DNA from: Paracoccaceae bacterium
GTDB taxonomy: Bacteria > Pseudomonadota > Alphaproteobacteria > Rhodobacterales > Rhodobacteraceae
Assembly: GCA_958296035.1 (NCBI GenBank)
Contig: OY282431.1
Coordinates: forward strand, 496,001-560,000
Length of the DNA: 64,000 nucleotides
Direction: 5' to 3'
Part shown: positions 1-9,636 of the stretch, piece after piece
Numbering within the stretch: the stretch's first letter is position 1
How the letters are laid out: each line of letters opens with the position of its first letter
Made by a program: the position numbers and the translations under genes
Notes under the pieces: model-generated
What the model was told of the DNA's origin: nothing
The model's database searches: none
The model's input: only the letters and a program-made list of their open reading frames with translations

Positions 1-349
1 CCCATCGCAAGGTGAACCGGACCGCCGCCAGCCTGTGGTTGAAGAAGGGTGGCCCGGACGACCGCTGCATCGGACGCACAAGGGGTGGTCTGAACGCCAG
101 ACTGCATGCCGTCGTCGATGCCTGTGGCCGGCCTGTCCGGCTGCTCTTGACCGGTGGTCAGCACAGTGACCATAAGGGAGCCAGAGAGTTGGTCAAGGAC
201 CTGCCTGCGGCAGCCACCCGCATGCTGGCCGCTGCCGGTTATGACCGCGACTGGCTGCGTGCGGGGCTCAGGAACAGGGCATCGAGGCCTGCATTCGGCC
301 GGGTCCCTTGTCCTTGCGCAAGGTTTCATGCACGATTAGCGAGTCCTGA
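1..349 (+). pseudogene. IS5-family (IS427-type) transposase fragment, frameshifted
   Basis: The conserved core of an IS5/IS427-type DDE transposase is readable from the left edge: KKGGPD, IGRTRGGLNARLHAVVDA, LLLTGGQHSDHKGA and GYDRDWLRAGL. Near position 265 the frame breaks. The next part of the family (AQEQGIEACIRPGPLS) reads on in another frame and stops at 347-349. The C-terminal domain with the catalytic Glu is missing. The segment that normally reads ADKGYD is AAAGYD here, so the second catalytic Asp also appears lost. The 5' part lies outside the window. This is a dead remnant; no terminal inverted repeat or target duplication was recognised. Confidence 0.7.
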
Positions 350-903
350 CCTTAGCCCTGGCCTGAGCCTCATAAGAGAGCAATGATAATCAGGAAAGAA
401 CCCCTGATCATAAGAGTCTTGCAAGAGGCTTGTGATACAACCTTGCGTGCATCGTTCCGCGACGCCAAATCGACGTTGCCGTAAGGTTGCAGGCTGGAGA
501 CCGTAGGCCAAATCAGAGTCGAGTGATGTGCCGACAATTGACTCACCAAAAGGATGGAGGGCCTTGGTGTTTCCCGACTCCTGAAATGAAGCTGAATCAG
601 TTCGCGAAACAGCCCGGCAATTCCGCTGTACGACAACGTATCTGCATCCGTCGGATGTTGCCGAGGAAATACGCCAGACCGGACGCTCTCCGATCCTTCT
701 GAAACTGCACTCAGTGACCTTAGCGCAGGTGGACACTGGCCGGGATTGTCGATGGCTGTTATGAAATCACCGGGTGGGATAAGTACTTCTAGGTAGTCGG
801 CAACAATAATTGCGTTGGTCTGCGCCAGGTATTCGTCAGCCCCCGCCTTCCTCGGGCCCAATGACCTGCCTGATGTCAGCCTTGCATTTGAAGCGTCCGA
901 GAA
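350..903. other. Gene-poor stretch between the IS5 remnant and phaC
   Basis: Only overlapping short reading frames occur, with no recognisable protein family and no ribosome binding site. A small inverted repeat (ATCAGG, 8-nt loop, CCTGAT) lies near 390-410. I see no RNA gene. Confidence 0.5.
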
Positions 904-931
904 TTGAAGTGTGGGGCCTGAGTGCTATATA
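904..931 (+). promoter_or_regulatory. Candidate sigma-70 promoter of phaC
   Basis: A -35-like TTGAAG (904-909) is followed after 16 nt by a -10-like TATATA (926-931), about 40 nt before the phaC start. Each hexamer matches 4 of 6 consensus positions. This is a visual match only. Confidence 0.35.
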
Positions 932-971
932 GCCGCCTGCCAAACAGAGCTAGTTTGGAGGGATTCCTTGC

Positions 972-2759
972 ATGTCACAGAGCGATAGCCAGTCTGGACG
1001 CATCGCCGCCAATCTTTCCAGGGTCGAGGAATTGACGACGCGGCTGGCATCGGCGCTGGCCAGTCGCAAGCCAGGTAGTTCTGGTCTTGGTAAACCCGAC
1101 GGTTCAGTGTTCACTAGGGCTGCACAGGCTTACTTCGCCGATATGGTCGCTGACCCGTCCAAGGTATTTGCCCAGCAGGCCAGGTATTGGGGAGAATCGG
1201 TGTCGGCCTGGGTAGATGTCCAAAAGCAGATGCTAGATGCTGTTTCCGGTAACGGCGAAGGAGAGGTGTTGTCAGACAGTGATCGCAGGTTCAAGAATGA
1301 GCTTTGGCAGAAGTCACCCTACTTCAGAATGATCAAGGAACAGTATAAGGTGAACTCAAGGCTGGTTCAGCGTTCGCTCAACGAGCTCGAGGGCCTTGAC
1401 GAAGGTGAAAGACGTAGAATCGAGTTCTTTGTCGGGCAGGTCGTCGACATGATGAGTCCATCAAATTTCTTGCTGACCAATCCGGAAGCACTGGACAAGG
1501 CAGTGTCGACAGAAGGCCAGTCACTTGTTGACGGACTTGAGAACTTCGTCCGCGACATCGAAGCTGGTGACGGCGAGGTTCAGATAACCCTGACTGACAC
1601 CGATGCATTCGAGGTGGGTGGCAATCTGGCAACCACCAAGGGGTCAGTCGTATTTCGAAATGATCTGATCGAACTGATCCAGTACGCTCCGCTTACAGCT
1701 AAGGTGAAGGAGTTGCCTCTCGTCATCGTACCGCCCTGGATCAACAAGTACTACATTTTGGACCTCAAGCAAAAGAACAGCTTCATTCGCTGGACACTTG
1801 AACAGGGCTTTACGGTTTTTGTCGTCAGCTGGGTTAATCCTGACAAAAGACATCGGGATGTCGGTTTGGACGACTATGCCACCAGAGGGGCGATGGCCGC
1901 CATTGACGAGGCACTCAGAATTACCGGTGCAGAGCAGGTCAACACCATAGGCTACTGCATCGGCGGTACGCTGCTTGCCATGGTACTCGCCTATCTCAAT
2001 CGGCAGAGCGTCAAGTCAGTGCGATCGGCAACATTCTTCACAACATTCACCGACTTCAGCGACATCGGTGACTTTGGCATTTTCCTTGATGATGGCTTCA
2101 TCGACGGCATCAAATCCGAGATTTCTGCCAAGGGTTATTTCCCTTCGAAGTACATGTCTCGCACATTCTCCTATATGCGCGCCAACGACCTGGTCTATGG
2201 ACCGGCTGTCAGGAGCTATATGCTCGGTGAAGCGCCGCCCGCATTTGACTTGCTGTACTGGAACAGTGACGCGACCAACATGGCAGGAAAGATGACGCTG
2301 GAGTATTTTCAGGACTTGTGCATCGACAACAAGCTGATCAAGGGTGAACTTGAACTGTGCGGCGTTCCGATCTCGATCAGAGACATAAAGCAGCCGCTTA
2401 CGGTGGTCGCCTGTGAATCCGACCATCTCGTGAATTGGGAGAAATCTTTCGCCGGCATCAGCAAGGCTGCCAGCCCCAGCAAGAACCTGATCCTGGCCGA
2501 GTCCGGACACATAGCCGGAATCGTCAATCCACCGACCGGATCCAAATACGGTCACTATCAAAGAAGTGGCAGGTTTGTGGATGCCACTTCCTGGAAAAAA
2601 TCAGCCGAGTTTCACGACAACAGCTGGTGGCCCAAATGGGCAAAATGGCTAAGTAGAAGATCGGGCAAAATGATTGCGGCCCGCTCTCCGGGAGGGCCGG
2701 GCTGTTCCGAACTTTGCCCGGCTCCCGGCAATTATGTGTTGGTCAAGGCCGCCAAATGA
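972..2759 (+). CDS. phaC: Class I poly(3-hydroxyalkanoate) synthase PhaC
   Basis: Polymerises (R)-3-hydroxyacyl-CoA into polyhydroxyalkanoate at the granule surface. The 595 residues fit a class I synthase (about 590-600). The N-terminal PhaC_N region covers roughly residues 90-260, followed by an alpha/beta-hydrolase fold. The modified lipase box GYCIGGT puts the catalytic Cys at 329, with Asp484 (ESDHLVNW) and His513 (SGHIAGIVNPP) completing the triad at the expected spacing. The start is an ATG preceded by GGAGG at 957-961. phaR follows 168 bp downstream on the same strand, which is a common pairing. No phasin or phaAB genes are visible here, so the monomer-supplying genes must lie elsewhere. 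Confidence 0.95.
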   Translation: MSQSDSQSGRIAANLSRVEELTTRLASALASRKPGSSGLGKPDGSVFTRAAQAYFADMVADPSKVFAQQARYWGESVSAWVDVQKQMLDAVSGNGEGEVLSDSDRRFKNELWQKSPYFRMIKEQYKVNSRLVQRSLNELEGLDEGERRRIEFFVGQVVDMMSPSNFLLTNPEALDKAVSTEGQSLVDGLENFVRDIEAGDGEVQITLTDTDAFEVGGNLATTKGSVVFRNDLIELIQYAPLTAKVKELPLVIVPPWINKYYILDLKQKNSFIRWTLEQGFTVFVVSWVNPDKRHRDVGLDDYATRGAMAAIDEALRITGAEQVNTIGYCIGGTLLAMVLAYLNRQSVKSVRSATFFTTFTDFSDIGDFGIFLDDGFIDGIKSEISAKGYFPSKYMSRTFSYMRANDLVYGPAVRSYMLGEAPPAFDLLYWNSDATNMAGKMTLEYFQDLCIDNKLIKGELELCGVPISIRDIKQPLTVVACESDHLVNWEKSFAGISKAASPSKNLILAESGHIAGIVNPPTGSKYGHYQRSGRFVDATSWKKSAEFHDNSWWPKWAKWLSRRSGKMIAARSPGGPGCSELCPAPGNYVLVKAAK

Positions 2760-2927
2760 CGGCAGTCTTCGACAAGGCTTCAGGCCGACTGTCGGATGTC
2801 CGGGCTAGCCCGAATGGACCACGTGGCTGTCCCGGGAGTGAGACTCTTCTGGTCCGCATCGTGGCTTTGTGTCGGGAGCAAGGTGCTAGTGCACCGCATT
2901 TCTTGCCGGTCCAGGCTGGAACCTGCC

Positions 2928-3440
2928 ATGGCTGATCAGCTCGGTCCGTTGCTTATCAAGAAATATGCCAGTCGCCGCCTCTACAACAGGGAAACTAGCG
3001 AATACATAACCCTTGGCGAGATAAGGAGTATCATCCGTTCGGGTCGCGAGGTCAAGATTGTCGATGGATCAACGGGAGAGGATCTGACGCGACAGTACCT
3101 GTTGCAGATTATCGCTGATCTCGAATCGAAGGGCGAGCCTATATTCCCGGTAGACATGCTGACGGAGGTCGTTCGCACCTACAGCCATGCGACACGTCAG
3201 GCATTGCCGAGATTTCTAGACGAGTCCTTCCGTGTATTCCGGGAAAACCAGGAACAGTTCATGGACAGCTTCAAGACTTTCGGTTCTTCTGCGGAGACGT
3301 TTCGCGCCATGCAGCAGCAGAACGAGGATAATCTGTCGAAATGGATGGCGATCTGGACTGTCGAAAATAAGGGCAATACGGCCTCAAAGACCGAGGAAGC
3401 GGATTCAAGCCCGGCTTCCAAACCTTCGGACAGCAAGTAG
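2928..3440 (+). CDS. phaR: Polyhydroxyalkanoate synthesis repressor PhaR
   Basis: A 170-residue DNA-binding regulator of PHA accumulation. The family's N-terminal PHA_gran_rgn domain is plain at residues 5-65: LLIKKYASRRLYN, TSEYITLGEI and VKIVDGSTGEDLTR. A helical middle part (DESFRVFRENQEQFMDSF) and a charged, low-complexity tail (KTEEADSSPASKPSDSK) follow. The frame is open upstream to 2796, but homology starts at the Met at 2928 (MADQLGPLLIKKYA), so that start is used. Known PhaR proteins bind phasin and phaR promoters and are titrated by PHA granules. Placement directly after phaC supports the assignment. Confidence 0.92.
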   Translation: MADQLGPLLIKKYASRRLYNRETSEYITLGEIRSIIRSGREVKIVDGSTGEDLTRQYLLQIIADLESKGEPIFPVDMLTEVVRTYSHATRQALPRFLDESFRVFRENQEQFMDSFKTFGSSAETFRAMQQQNEDNLSKWMAIWTVENKGNTASKTEEADSSPASKPSDSK

Positions 3441-3759
3441 GCTCCAATTCGTGCGATCGGTTCAGGCGACAGTCCAGCCTCCGGACCGCGTGCTGTCGAA
3501 TGCCTTGCACGTTTCAGCAGGAATGGCTCAACAGCAATAGTCACAAACGTTCCGGGCAAGCTGCAGGCACCGACACCTCACAGCCAATCGACCAGGTGAA
3601 GGACGTTTAGACAGCCACGGTTGATTGCCGGAATCATGGTCCGATCGCCCCGGATGAACCTGGTAGCAGTGCTTGTGGTTCTTGAATCGAACTTGGCCAG
3701 GGATCGAATCCCGTTGGTCGAACGCTTTGAACCGCGGGATGTGAGTAATTTGGCCCATT
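3441..3759. other. Convergent gap between phaR and the amidotransferase gene
   Basis: No family-like reading frame and no clear terminator are visible. A sequence resembling a tRNA T-arm around 3700 lacks a cloverleaf. Confidence 0.4.
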
Positions 3760-4452
3760 TCATGTCATGGGCTGGTGGCTCTCGAAAAACCTTCTGAACA
3801 TTTCTGCCATCAAATTGCCATGCAATGGTGTCCCGAGACGCAACTCTGCACCCTCAAGGAGTTCGTCAGGTACAAGTCCGCGGCCCCGCTCGCGAATCAG
3901 GCCTGCAATGAATGCATGACTGAATTCCGGATGGGCCTGAACACCGATTGCCGACTTCGAAAACCTGACCATGGCGTATCGGCAGGTCTGTGAAGATCCG
4001 ACGGCACTGGCACCGTCCGGCAATCGAACAACCTGGTCCCTGTGCCAGGCATTGAGCATGATCTGCCTGTCCTCGAATAGATAGGGCTGTACGCCTACCG
4101 TCCAGCCGCCCGAATACTGCTCGACTACACCTCCGAGTGCCTTGGCAATGAGTTGGTGTCCGAAGCAGATGCCGACAACAGGGGTTTGCTGCTCACCGCA
4201 ACCACGGACCAGCCTTTCCAGACGCGGTATCCATGGCAGCGGATCGTTGACGCCATGACGTGAACCGGTAATCAGCCATCCCTGACAATCATCTTCAGCA
4301 CCGGGAAATTCTCCGTCCACAACGTTCCAGGTCCTGAATTCATACTGCCCACATGCAAGGAATGCCTTGAACATGGAAGCGTAATCACCGTGTTCGTTTG
4401 CCAGGTTGTCAGGGGCGTGTCCGGCTTGCAGGATTCCGATCACAATTCTCAT
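3760..4452 (-). CDS. Class I glutamine amidotransferase domain protein
   Basis: A 230-residue stand-alone GATase1 protein, similar to the glutaminase half of GMP synthase. The nucleophile elbow GICFGHQ places Cys96, and VQAHPEFS supplies His174 and Glu176, so the Cys-His-Glu triad is complete. ITGSRHGVNDPLPWIPRL near residue 61 is typical of the stand-alone family that includes gamma-glutamyl-polyamine and gamma-glutamyl-peptide hydrolases. The start (MRIVIGILQAG) is chosen from homology and a purine-rich AGGGGG about 7 nt upstream; the frame extends 13 codons further. The substrate cannot be told from sequence. It is transcribed convergently with phaR and shows no operon partner. Confidence 0.85.
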   Translation of the reverse strand: MRIVIGILQAGHAPDNLANEHGDYASMFKAFLACGQYEFRTWNVVDGEFPGAEDDCQGWLITGSRHGVNDPLPWIPRLERLVRGCGEQQTPVVGICFGHQLIAKALGGVVEQYSGGWTVGVQPYLFEDRQIMLNAWHRDQVVRLPDGASAVGSSQTCRYAMVRFSKSAIGVQAHPEFSHAFIAGLIRERGRGLVPDELLEGAELRLGTPLHGNLMAEMFRRFFESHQPMT

Positions 4453-5546
4453 TGGCAGCCCCCTGTTTGCCGATTTGGAACTATCCCGCATAGTCCGAGC
4501 CTTCCTTACCGCGCCGCTAGCTTGTTTGAAACCTGTCCTTCAACAAGGTCTGCCGTCCGCATGCGTTGCGTTTGGACGCCTTGCCAACGACGCGACCACT
4601 ACGCGGAATGCACACCAACTCGGCAGTTGTTTGATGCCCCGGAGGGCTTGATTTTGGCCAATGGGATTTCAACTCTCGTATTTCCATGTACTTGGGCAGA
4701 TGACAGCACTCCCCGGTTTGCTATCGAAAGACCCATTTGGGGCCGCCGGTAGTATCATGCCAATCCGTTAGTGGATGCAAACCACTTGATGCCCAACCAG
4801 GAAAAGGATGAACTGGAGCTTCGAGAAAGACGCGCAGATCCGGAAGACAATGCAATTGTCGCTGCCCGTCGGATTGAATTGCATTCACTGCCGGATCCCC
4901 TACCTACGAAGATCTTGTCCAAACGCTGGCAGGTCAATGCATGCCTGGGCGATATTGGAATCTGCCGACGCAAAATGCAGCCATCTGCGCTTTGAGCCAA
5001 CCCGCTAGCCTTGCAATGCGCGGGTAGATGTGCCCGGCGAACGTGGTGCAGGTGCGCAAGTTAAACGAGTGCAACCGCTACCCGGTCGAGATCGAGCCTA
5101 CCGGCCAGGACGCGAACAAGGCCAAGGATCATGTCAACAACTCAAAGGCAACAACATCGTCTGAATTTGGCAGGAAGCACGGAGGGGCCGGTTTCAGTTG
5201 CATATATGTGACCATCCGATTTGGGCCAGATGATCGGCAACAGCATGGCAAAAACCGTGCCTGATGTCCCGTGCTGAAAAGTCTTCGGCCGAGGGACTAT
5301 GTGCGTCCGGCACTCGACATGAATTGGTTCACTCTCCCTTCAAAATGGCAAAATTCTTGCGTTGCGGACGAAAACGGCCGTTCTCGGGACACAATCGGGC
5401 GAATTTGCGAACAATTCCAGTTCCAGTTCGCAAGAGCGGAAGGCAAAATGCTCCAAGGCGCTTGCATTCTGGTTGATTCAGCTACAGGATTCGGCATCCA
5501 GTGCAAAATCCCAGACACACACTGACAGGTCAGGGTTGGGGGAATC
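4453..5546. other. About 1.1 kb without a supportable gene
   Basis: Several overlapping frames of 60-165 codons occur on both strands, but none shows a known domain, a believable start with ribosome binding site, or a consistent codon pattern. I cannot identify a pseudogene or RNA gene. The promoter for the downstream aminotransferase presumably lies in the last few hundred bases. Confidence 0.4.
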
Positions 5547-6659
5547 ATGCCCAGATTTACACCGCTTGCAGCCAGTCTCCCTCGAACCGTTCCATTTGTC
5601 GGGCCAGAGGCTCAGGAGCGCGCTATCGGTACCAGGTTTGAGGCTCGAATCGGCGCCAATGAAAACGTGTTTGGCCCATCGCCAAGGGCGCTGCGTGCCA
5701 TGCGCCAAGCGGCCGCTGAAAGCTGGCAATATGGCGACCCGGAAAACCACGATTTGCGCCGCGCCCTGTCCGGAAAGTTTGGGATCGGTTACGACAATGT
5801 TGTCGTCGGAGAGGGCATTGACGGCCTGCTGGGTTACCTGGTCCGATTGCTGGTAGCGCCTGGGGTGACCGTTGTAACCTCGAAAGGAGCCTATCCTACC
5901 TTCAATTATCACGTGCAGGGATTTGGTGGCCGCCTGGTTCAGATTCCATATGTCTCTGACAGGGAAGACCCCGAACTACTGGTCAATGCTGCAAACGGTG
6001 AACAGGCAGCGCTCGTCTACCTGGCAAATCCTGACAATCCGATGGGCACCTACAACACGTCCCGCTCGATTGTGGCTGCACTGGACAGGCTGAGAGAAGA
6101 TTGCGTCATGGTCGTTGACGAAGCCTATGTGGAATGTGCTCCCCAGGACGCTGCCCTTCCGGTCGATGTCGAGCGGCCAAATCTTGTCATAATGAGGACG
6201 TTCTCGAAGGTGTATGGCATGGCGGGCGCCAGGGTCGGTTACGCCATGGGCAACGAGAATCTCATTGGTGCATTCGATAAGGTCCGCAATCACTTCGGCA
6301 TGAGCCGGATGGGTCAGGCTGCAGCCCTGACTGCTCTAAAGGATGAAGACCACTTGCATCAGGTTGTGGAGTGGATCAGTTGTGCCAGAGAACGCATCTG
6401 CAGGATTGCTGCCAGCTCCGGTTTGCAAACAGTTCCGTCGGCTGCCAATTTCGTGGCAATCGACTGCGGAAGCAGCGCCCAATTTGCTGGGGAAGTCCTC
6501 AAGGCATTGGTCAGACGTGGCATCTTTGTCCGTATGCCCTTTGTGTGGCCCCAGAGCAGATGTATTCGGGTTTCGGCCGGGCGCGAATCCGATCTCGACC
6601 TTTTCGAAAAAACATTACCACTCGCGCTGGAAGATGCGGCGCGTCATTGCGAATCCTGA
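5547..6659 (+). CDS. hisC: Histidinol-phosphate aminotransferase-like PLP enzyme
   Basis: A fold-type I pyridoxal-phosphate aminotransferase of 370 residues, the usual HisC length. Visible elements are the N-terminal ANENVFGPSP substrate segment, VGEGIDGLLGYLVR near residue 90, LANPDNPMGTY (the Asn/Asp pocket), VVDEAYVE, the Schiff-base Lys221 in TFSKVYGMAGARVGY, and a C-terminal IRVSAG arginine segment. HisC transfers an amino group from glutamate to imidazole-acetol phosphate. Close relatives act on aromatic amino acids, and this gene stands apart from any his operon, so the exact substrate is uncertain. Its 3' end converges on the TerB-like gene. Confidence 0.85.
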   Translation: MPRFTPLAASLPRTVPFVGPEAQERAIGTRFEARIGANENVFGPSPRALRAMRQAAAESWQYGDPENHDLRRALSGKFGIGYDNVVVGEGIDGLLGYLVRLLVAPGVTVVTSKGAYPTFNYHVQGFGGRLVQIPYVSDREDPELLVNAANGEQAALVYLANPDNPMGTYNTSRSIVAALDRLREDCVMVVDEAYVECAPQDAALPVDVERPNLVIMRTFSKVYGMAGARVGYAMGNENLIGAFDKVRNHFGMSRMGQAAALTALKDEDHLHQVVEWISCARERICRIAASSGLQTVPSAANFVAIDCGSSAQFAGEVLKALVRRGIFVRMPFVWPQSRCIRVSAGRESDLDLFEKTLPLALEDAARHCES

Positions 6660-6739
6660 CGGAAATTACGCCGCGTTTTTCGGCGCAGCCCTCGAACAGG
6701 CCCGCCACACAGCCGAACGGCCAATCTTTGACTTGCTGC

Positions 6740-7210
6740 TCAGTCTGCGGCTGAATTTTCTGCCTTTATTCTCGCAGATGCTCGTTGCCGCGCAAATGCA
6801 CTGTCCCTGCCGGTAACATAGAGCAGATCGGCAATCAGCCGCATGTATGAGTCTTCACGATAGTCTCTATTGTCATCGGCGAGGACAAGACTCCACAAGG
6901 ATTCCAGAAGCTTGACGCGATCCTCTATTGGAACGGCGTCCTTGAGAATACGGGTAAACCGAACGGTGTCCGTGGCTCTTGCTTCGACATGCTCAGCTTC
7001 CGTACGCATGGCTCTTGCCTGGCTGCCCGACAGGTCGTAGCTCTCCTGAAGAACCCGCTCAATCTGCAGTTTTTCGACCGCAGAATAATCGTGGTCCGAC
7101 CTGGCAATACGAACCATCAGGGCGGCCAGAGCTATCCTCGAATCGACCGCAGACAGACGCTCGCAAGAAGGTGGCACCGGACCGCGCCTCAGAAACCTCA
7201 GCAGAGACAT
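6740..7210 (-). CDS. TerB-like domain protein
   Basis: A 156-residue soluble helical protein resembling the TerB family, associated with tellurite resistance and metal stress. Two internal motifs typical of the fold are present: ALMVRIARSDHDYSAVEK in the first half and LESLWSLVLADDNRDYREDSY in the second, each with acidic residues that bind metal in TerB. There is no signal peptide. It lies about 200 bp downstream of the DUF2842 gene on the same strand. No other ter genes are present, so a role in tellurite resistance should not be assumed. Confidence 0.75.
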   Translation of the reverse strand: MSLLRFLRRGPVPPSCERLSAVDSRIALAALMVRIARSDHDYSAVEKLQIERVLQESYDLSGSQARAMRTEAEHVEARATDTVRFTRILKDAVPIEDRVKLLESLWSLVLADDNRDYREDSYMRLIADLLYVTGRDSAFARQRASARIKAENSAAD

Positions 7211-7416
7211 CGGACTAGATCCCGGATTATTTCACGATCCTGTATTTGGAGAAGCAGAATGTCGAAACGATCGCCGGTCGCCACCAATTCTCGCCTCGCT
7301 AGGATACCAGGCACGTTAAACACAGGAATGACTCCCGCGTGCAAGACTTCGGCATCATACCGATCGGGCCTCCAATGCTCATTTCATTTCCTGCCAGTCT
7401 CATCAAGCTGCACAGA

Positions 7417-7629
7417 CTAATCCGGGTTCGGCTTGCCAATTCCGATAAACAGCGAACGAAGTGGAAACACCCACGCAATTCCGGCAATCACATAAACGAT
7501 CAACTCAAGAAGTGCCGGCAATCGATCGAACATATTCATGACATTCACAACTACAATCACATAGATCGGCAACACGACAACCAGTACCAGCACCGCCAGA
7601 ATTCGTCTGCTCCTGTAGGATAATCGCAT
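7417..7629 (-). CDS. DUF2842 family small membrane protein
   Basis: A 70-residue protein with two predicted transmembrane segments (residues ~10-30 and ~42-62) separated by a short loop, the layout of the alphaproteobacterial DUF2842 family. Its ATG overlaps the purA stop codon in an ATGA arrangement, so translation is probably coupled to purA. The frame is open further upstream inside purA, but the Met in MRLSYRSRRI is the only sensible start. Function is unknown. Confidence 0.75.
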   Translation of the reverse strand: MRLSYRSRRILAVLVLVVVLPIYVIVVVNVMNMFDRLPALLELIVYVIAGIAWVFPLRSLFIGIGKPNPD

Positions 7630-8924
7630 CAGCTGGGAGGTCCGTCCGAATAGCGAATTATGTCGTTCCTTTCCGGCGAAGTCGACAGCAGAGTTACCGG
7701 GCACTCAATGAGTTCCTCTATGCGGTCAATATAGGCCCTCGCCTCTTTCGGCAGGTTTGACTTCTTCCTGACACCAGCAGTTGGCTGGGTCCAACCCGGG
7801 AATGTTTCGTATAGCGGCACTACTTTCGACTGTGCATCTGTGCAGGATGGAAGATGATCCAGGTATTGGCCCATAAGTCTGTAGCCTGAACAGACTTTCA
7901 ATTCGTCAAACCCGTCTAGAACGTCCAATTTGGTGATGACGACCCCTTCAACGCCCGAGATGGCACAGGCCTGGCGAACCATTACGGCGTCTAGCCATCC
8001 ACACCGACGCGGTCGTGAGGTAATCGTCCCTATCTCAACGCCGACCCGCCTCAGTTTGCCACCAGTTGAATTCAGCTGTTCGGTAGGAAACGGACCGTTG
8101 CCAACTCGCGTTTGATATGCCTTGCAAACACCAACTACGGATTCGATGTCCTTTGGTCCGACACCGGATCCACAAAGAGCGCTTCCAGAAACCGTAGAGG
8201 ACGACGTCACATACGGGTATGTACCGTGCTCAACATCAAGGAATGTACCCTGGGCACCTTCGAACAGCACGGTTTTGTTCTGGTGCAGGCTCTCCCTCAG
8301 GAACTTCCACACCGGTCTTACAAATGGTAGCAAATGTGGCGCGTAGTCAAGCAGGTCTCCGTGGACAGACTTGGCTTGAATGTCCAGGCCATTGTAACCC
8401 TGGCGAATTTTGTTGTGATGCCTGACGAGGCCCTTGACGACGGTGTCTAGACGATCCGGGTTGGCCATGTCACAAACGCGCACGGCCCGTCGTCCGACCT
8501 TGTCCTCGTAAGCGGGCCCGATACCCATGAGAGTCGTTCCAATCTCTGACTTGCTGTCTGACGGGCCCTCGCGAAAGATATCCAGATGCTTGTGAGCTCC
8601 CAGCACTAGCGAAGCATTTTCGGCGATCATGAAATTTGTGTTATCAACTCGAAAACCCCTATCTCGCAAATGCCGGATCTCGTGGATAAGGCTTTCCGGA
8701 TCTATTACGACGCCGCTGCCGAGAACCGCGACCGTTCCATGGCGAAGAATTCCGGACGGCAGGAGTGAAAGCGTGAAGGTTTCGTCACCTACAACAATCG
8801 TATGGCCAGCGTTTTGCCCGCCCTGGAATCTCACCACAATGTCGGCAGATTCGGCGAGCCAGTCGACAACCTTGCCCTTTCCCTCATCACCCCATTGCAA
8901 TCCGACAACGATCATGCCTGGCAC
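7629..8924 (-). CDS. purA: Adenylosuccinate synthetase PurA
   Basis: Makes adenylosuccinate from IMP, aspartate and GTP, the first committed step to AMP. The GTP-binding start VVGLQWGDEGKGKVVDW carries catalytic Asp13, and QGGQNAGHT carries His41. Further family motifs are TTLMGIGPAYEDKVGRR, FEGAQGTFLDVEHGTYPYVTSS and the C-terminal RIEELIECPV. I prefer the GTG at 8924 (protein MPGMIVVGLQ) because GGAG lies 9 nt upstream and it reproduces the family N-terminal length. An ATG at 8915 is the alternative. The length of 431 residues is normal. The gene is divergent from secG and coupled at its 3' end to the DUF2842 gene. Confidence 0.96.
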   Translation of the reverse strand: MPGMIVVGLQWGDEGKGKVVDWLAESADIVVRFQGGQNAGHTIVVGDETFTLSLLPSGILRHGTVAVLGSGVVIDPESLIHEIRHLRDRGFRVDNTNFMIAENASLVLGAHKHLDIFREGPSDSKSEIGTTLMGIGPAYEDKVGRRAVRVCDMANPDRLDTVVKGLVRHHNKIRQGYNGLDIQAKSVHGDLLDYAPHLLPFVRPVWKFLRESLHQNKTVLFEGAQGTFLDVEHGTYPYVTSSSTVSGSALCGSGVGPKDIESVVGVCKAYQTRVGNGPFPTEQLNSTGGKLRRVGVEIGTITSRPRRCGWLDAVMVRQACAISGVEGVVITKLDVLDGFDELKVCSGYRLMGQYLDHLPSCTDAQSKVVPLYETFPGWTQPTAGVRKKSNLPKEARAYIDRIEELIECPVTLLSTSPERNDIIRYSDGPPS

Positions 8925-9048
8925 GAATACATACTCCAATTTTCACGTTGGGCATCAAAGGCTCCCTGACAGACGTACAATATGAAGCACTCGCCCTGAA
9001 GACAACACGGACAGGCAAGCGAAAAGTCGGGGGAGTCCGACAAGATCA

Positions 9049-9077
9049 TTGAAATTACCCCTGGACTGAACTAACTT
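9049..9077 (+). promoter_or_regulatory. Candidate promoter of secG
   Basis: A TTGAAA -35 box (9049-9054) and TAACTT -10 box (9072-9077) are separated by 17 nt, in the purA/secG divergent gap. The -35 is a 5 of 6 match and the -10 is weak. Confidence 0.3.
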
Positions 9078-9122
9078 GGAAGGGCTGATGCGTGATTTGT
9101 TGAACGACTAGGTTCCTCTCCG

Positions 9123-9479
9123 ATGAGTAACGTTACCCTGGTTATACACCTGATACTGGCCCTGATCCTGATCGGAATTGTGCTGATTCAGCGCTCCGAA
9201 GGCGGAGGGCTAGGGATTGGTGGCAGCGGTAATCTTATGACCGGTCGGCAGGCCGCGACAGCGCTAGGAAAACTTACCTGGCTATTCGCCGTTGCATTCC
9301 TGGTTACCTCACTCACCTTGACCATTTTGTCGGCGCGCAAGTTGTCTACAGACAGTGTGGTTGAACGGCTAGGCGATGTGCTCACAAGCGAAGGCCCCAC
9401 CGATGCATTGGGACTTGGCAGCGACCTGCTCTTGCCAGAGGGCACAGACGAACCGGCATTACCACCAAAGGCCGAGTAG
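9123..9479 (+). CDS. secG: Protein translocase subunit SecG
   Basis: A small membrane subunit of the SecYEG translocon. The 118 residues contain two transmembrane helices (about 4-22 and 50-72) flanking the SecG signature: VLIQRSEGGGLGIGGSG followed by the LMTGRQAATALGKLTW segment. The C-terminal tail is acidic and proline-rich (LLLPEGTDEPALPP), as is usual in Alphaproteobacteria. pyrG follows about 150 bp downstream on the same strand, a common alphaproteobacterial order. Confidence 0.93.
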   Translation: MSNVTLVIHLILALILIGIVLIQRSEGGGLGIGGSGNLMTGRQAATALGKLTWLFAVAFLVTSLTLTILSARKLSTDSVVERLGDVLTSEGPTDALGLGSDLLLPEGTDEPALPPKAE

Positions 9480-9636
9480 TCTTGGCAGGCCTGGACGAGC
9501 ACCCAACCTTTTCTTTCAGCTTCCATAACTGTCACCGCCTAATCGCGAAGGCCGGGAAACATCAGGCTGAAAGCAGCAGGCATTTGACCGCACATGACCA
9601 CGGCTTTGCACAAGAATCGTGCATTGCGACCGAGGC

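Noticed and set aside
3690-3720. A tRNA T-arm-like sequence (GGGATCGAATCCC)
   Set aside because: The flanks do not form acceptor, D or anticodon stems, so it is a chance inverted repeat.
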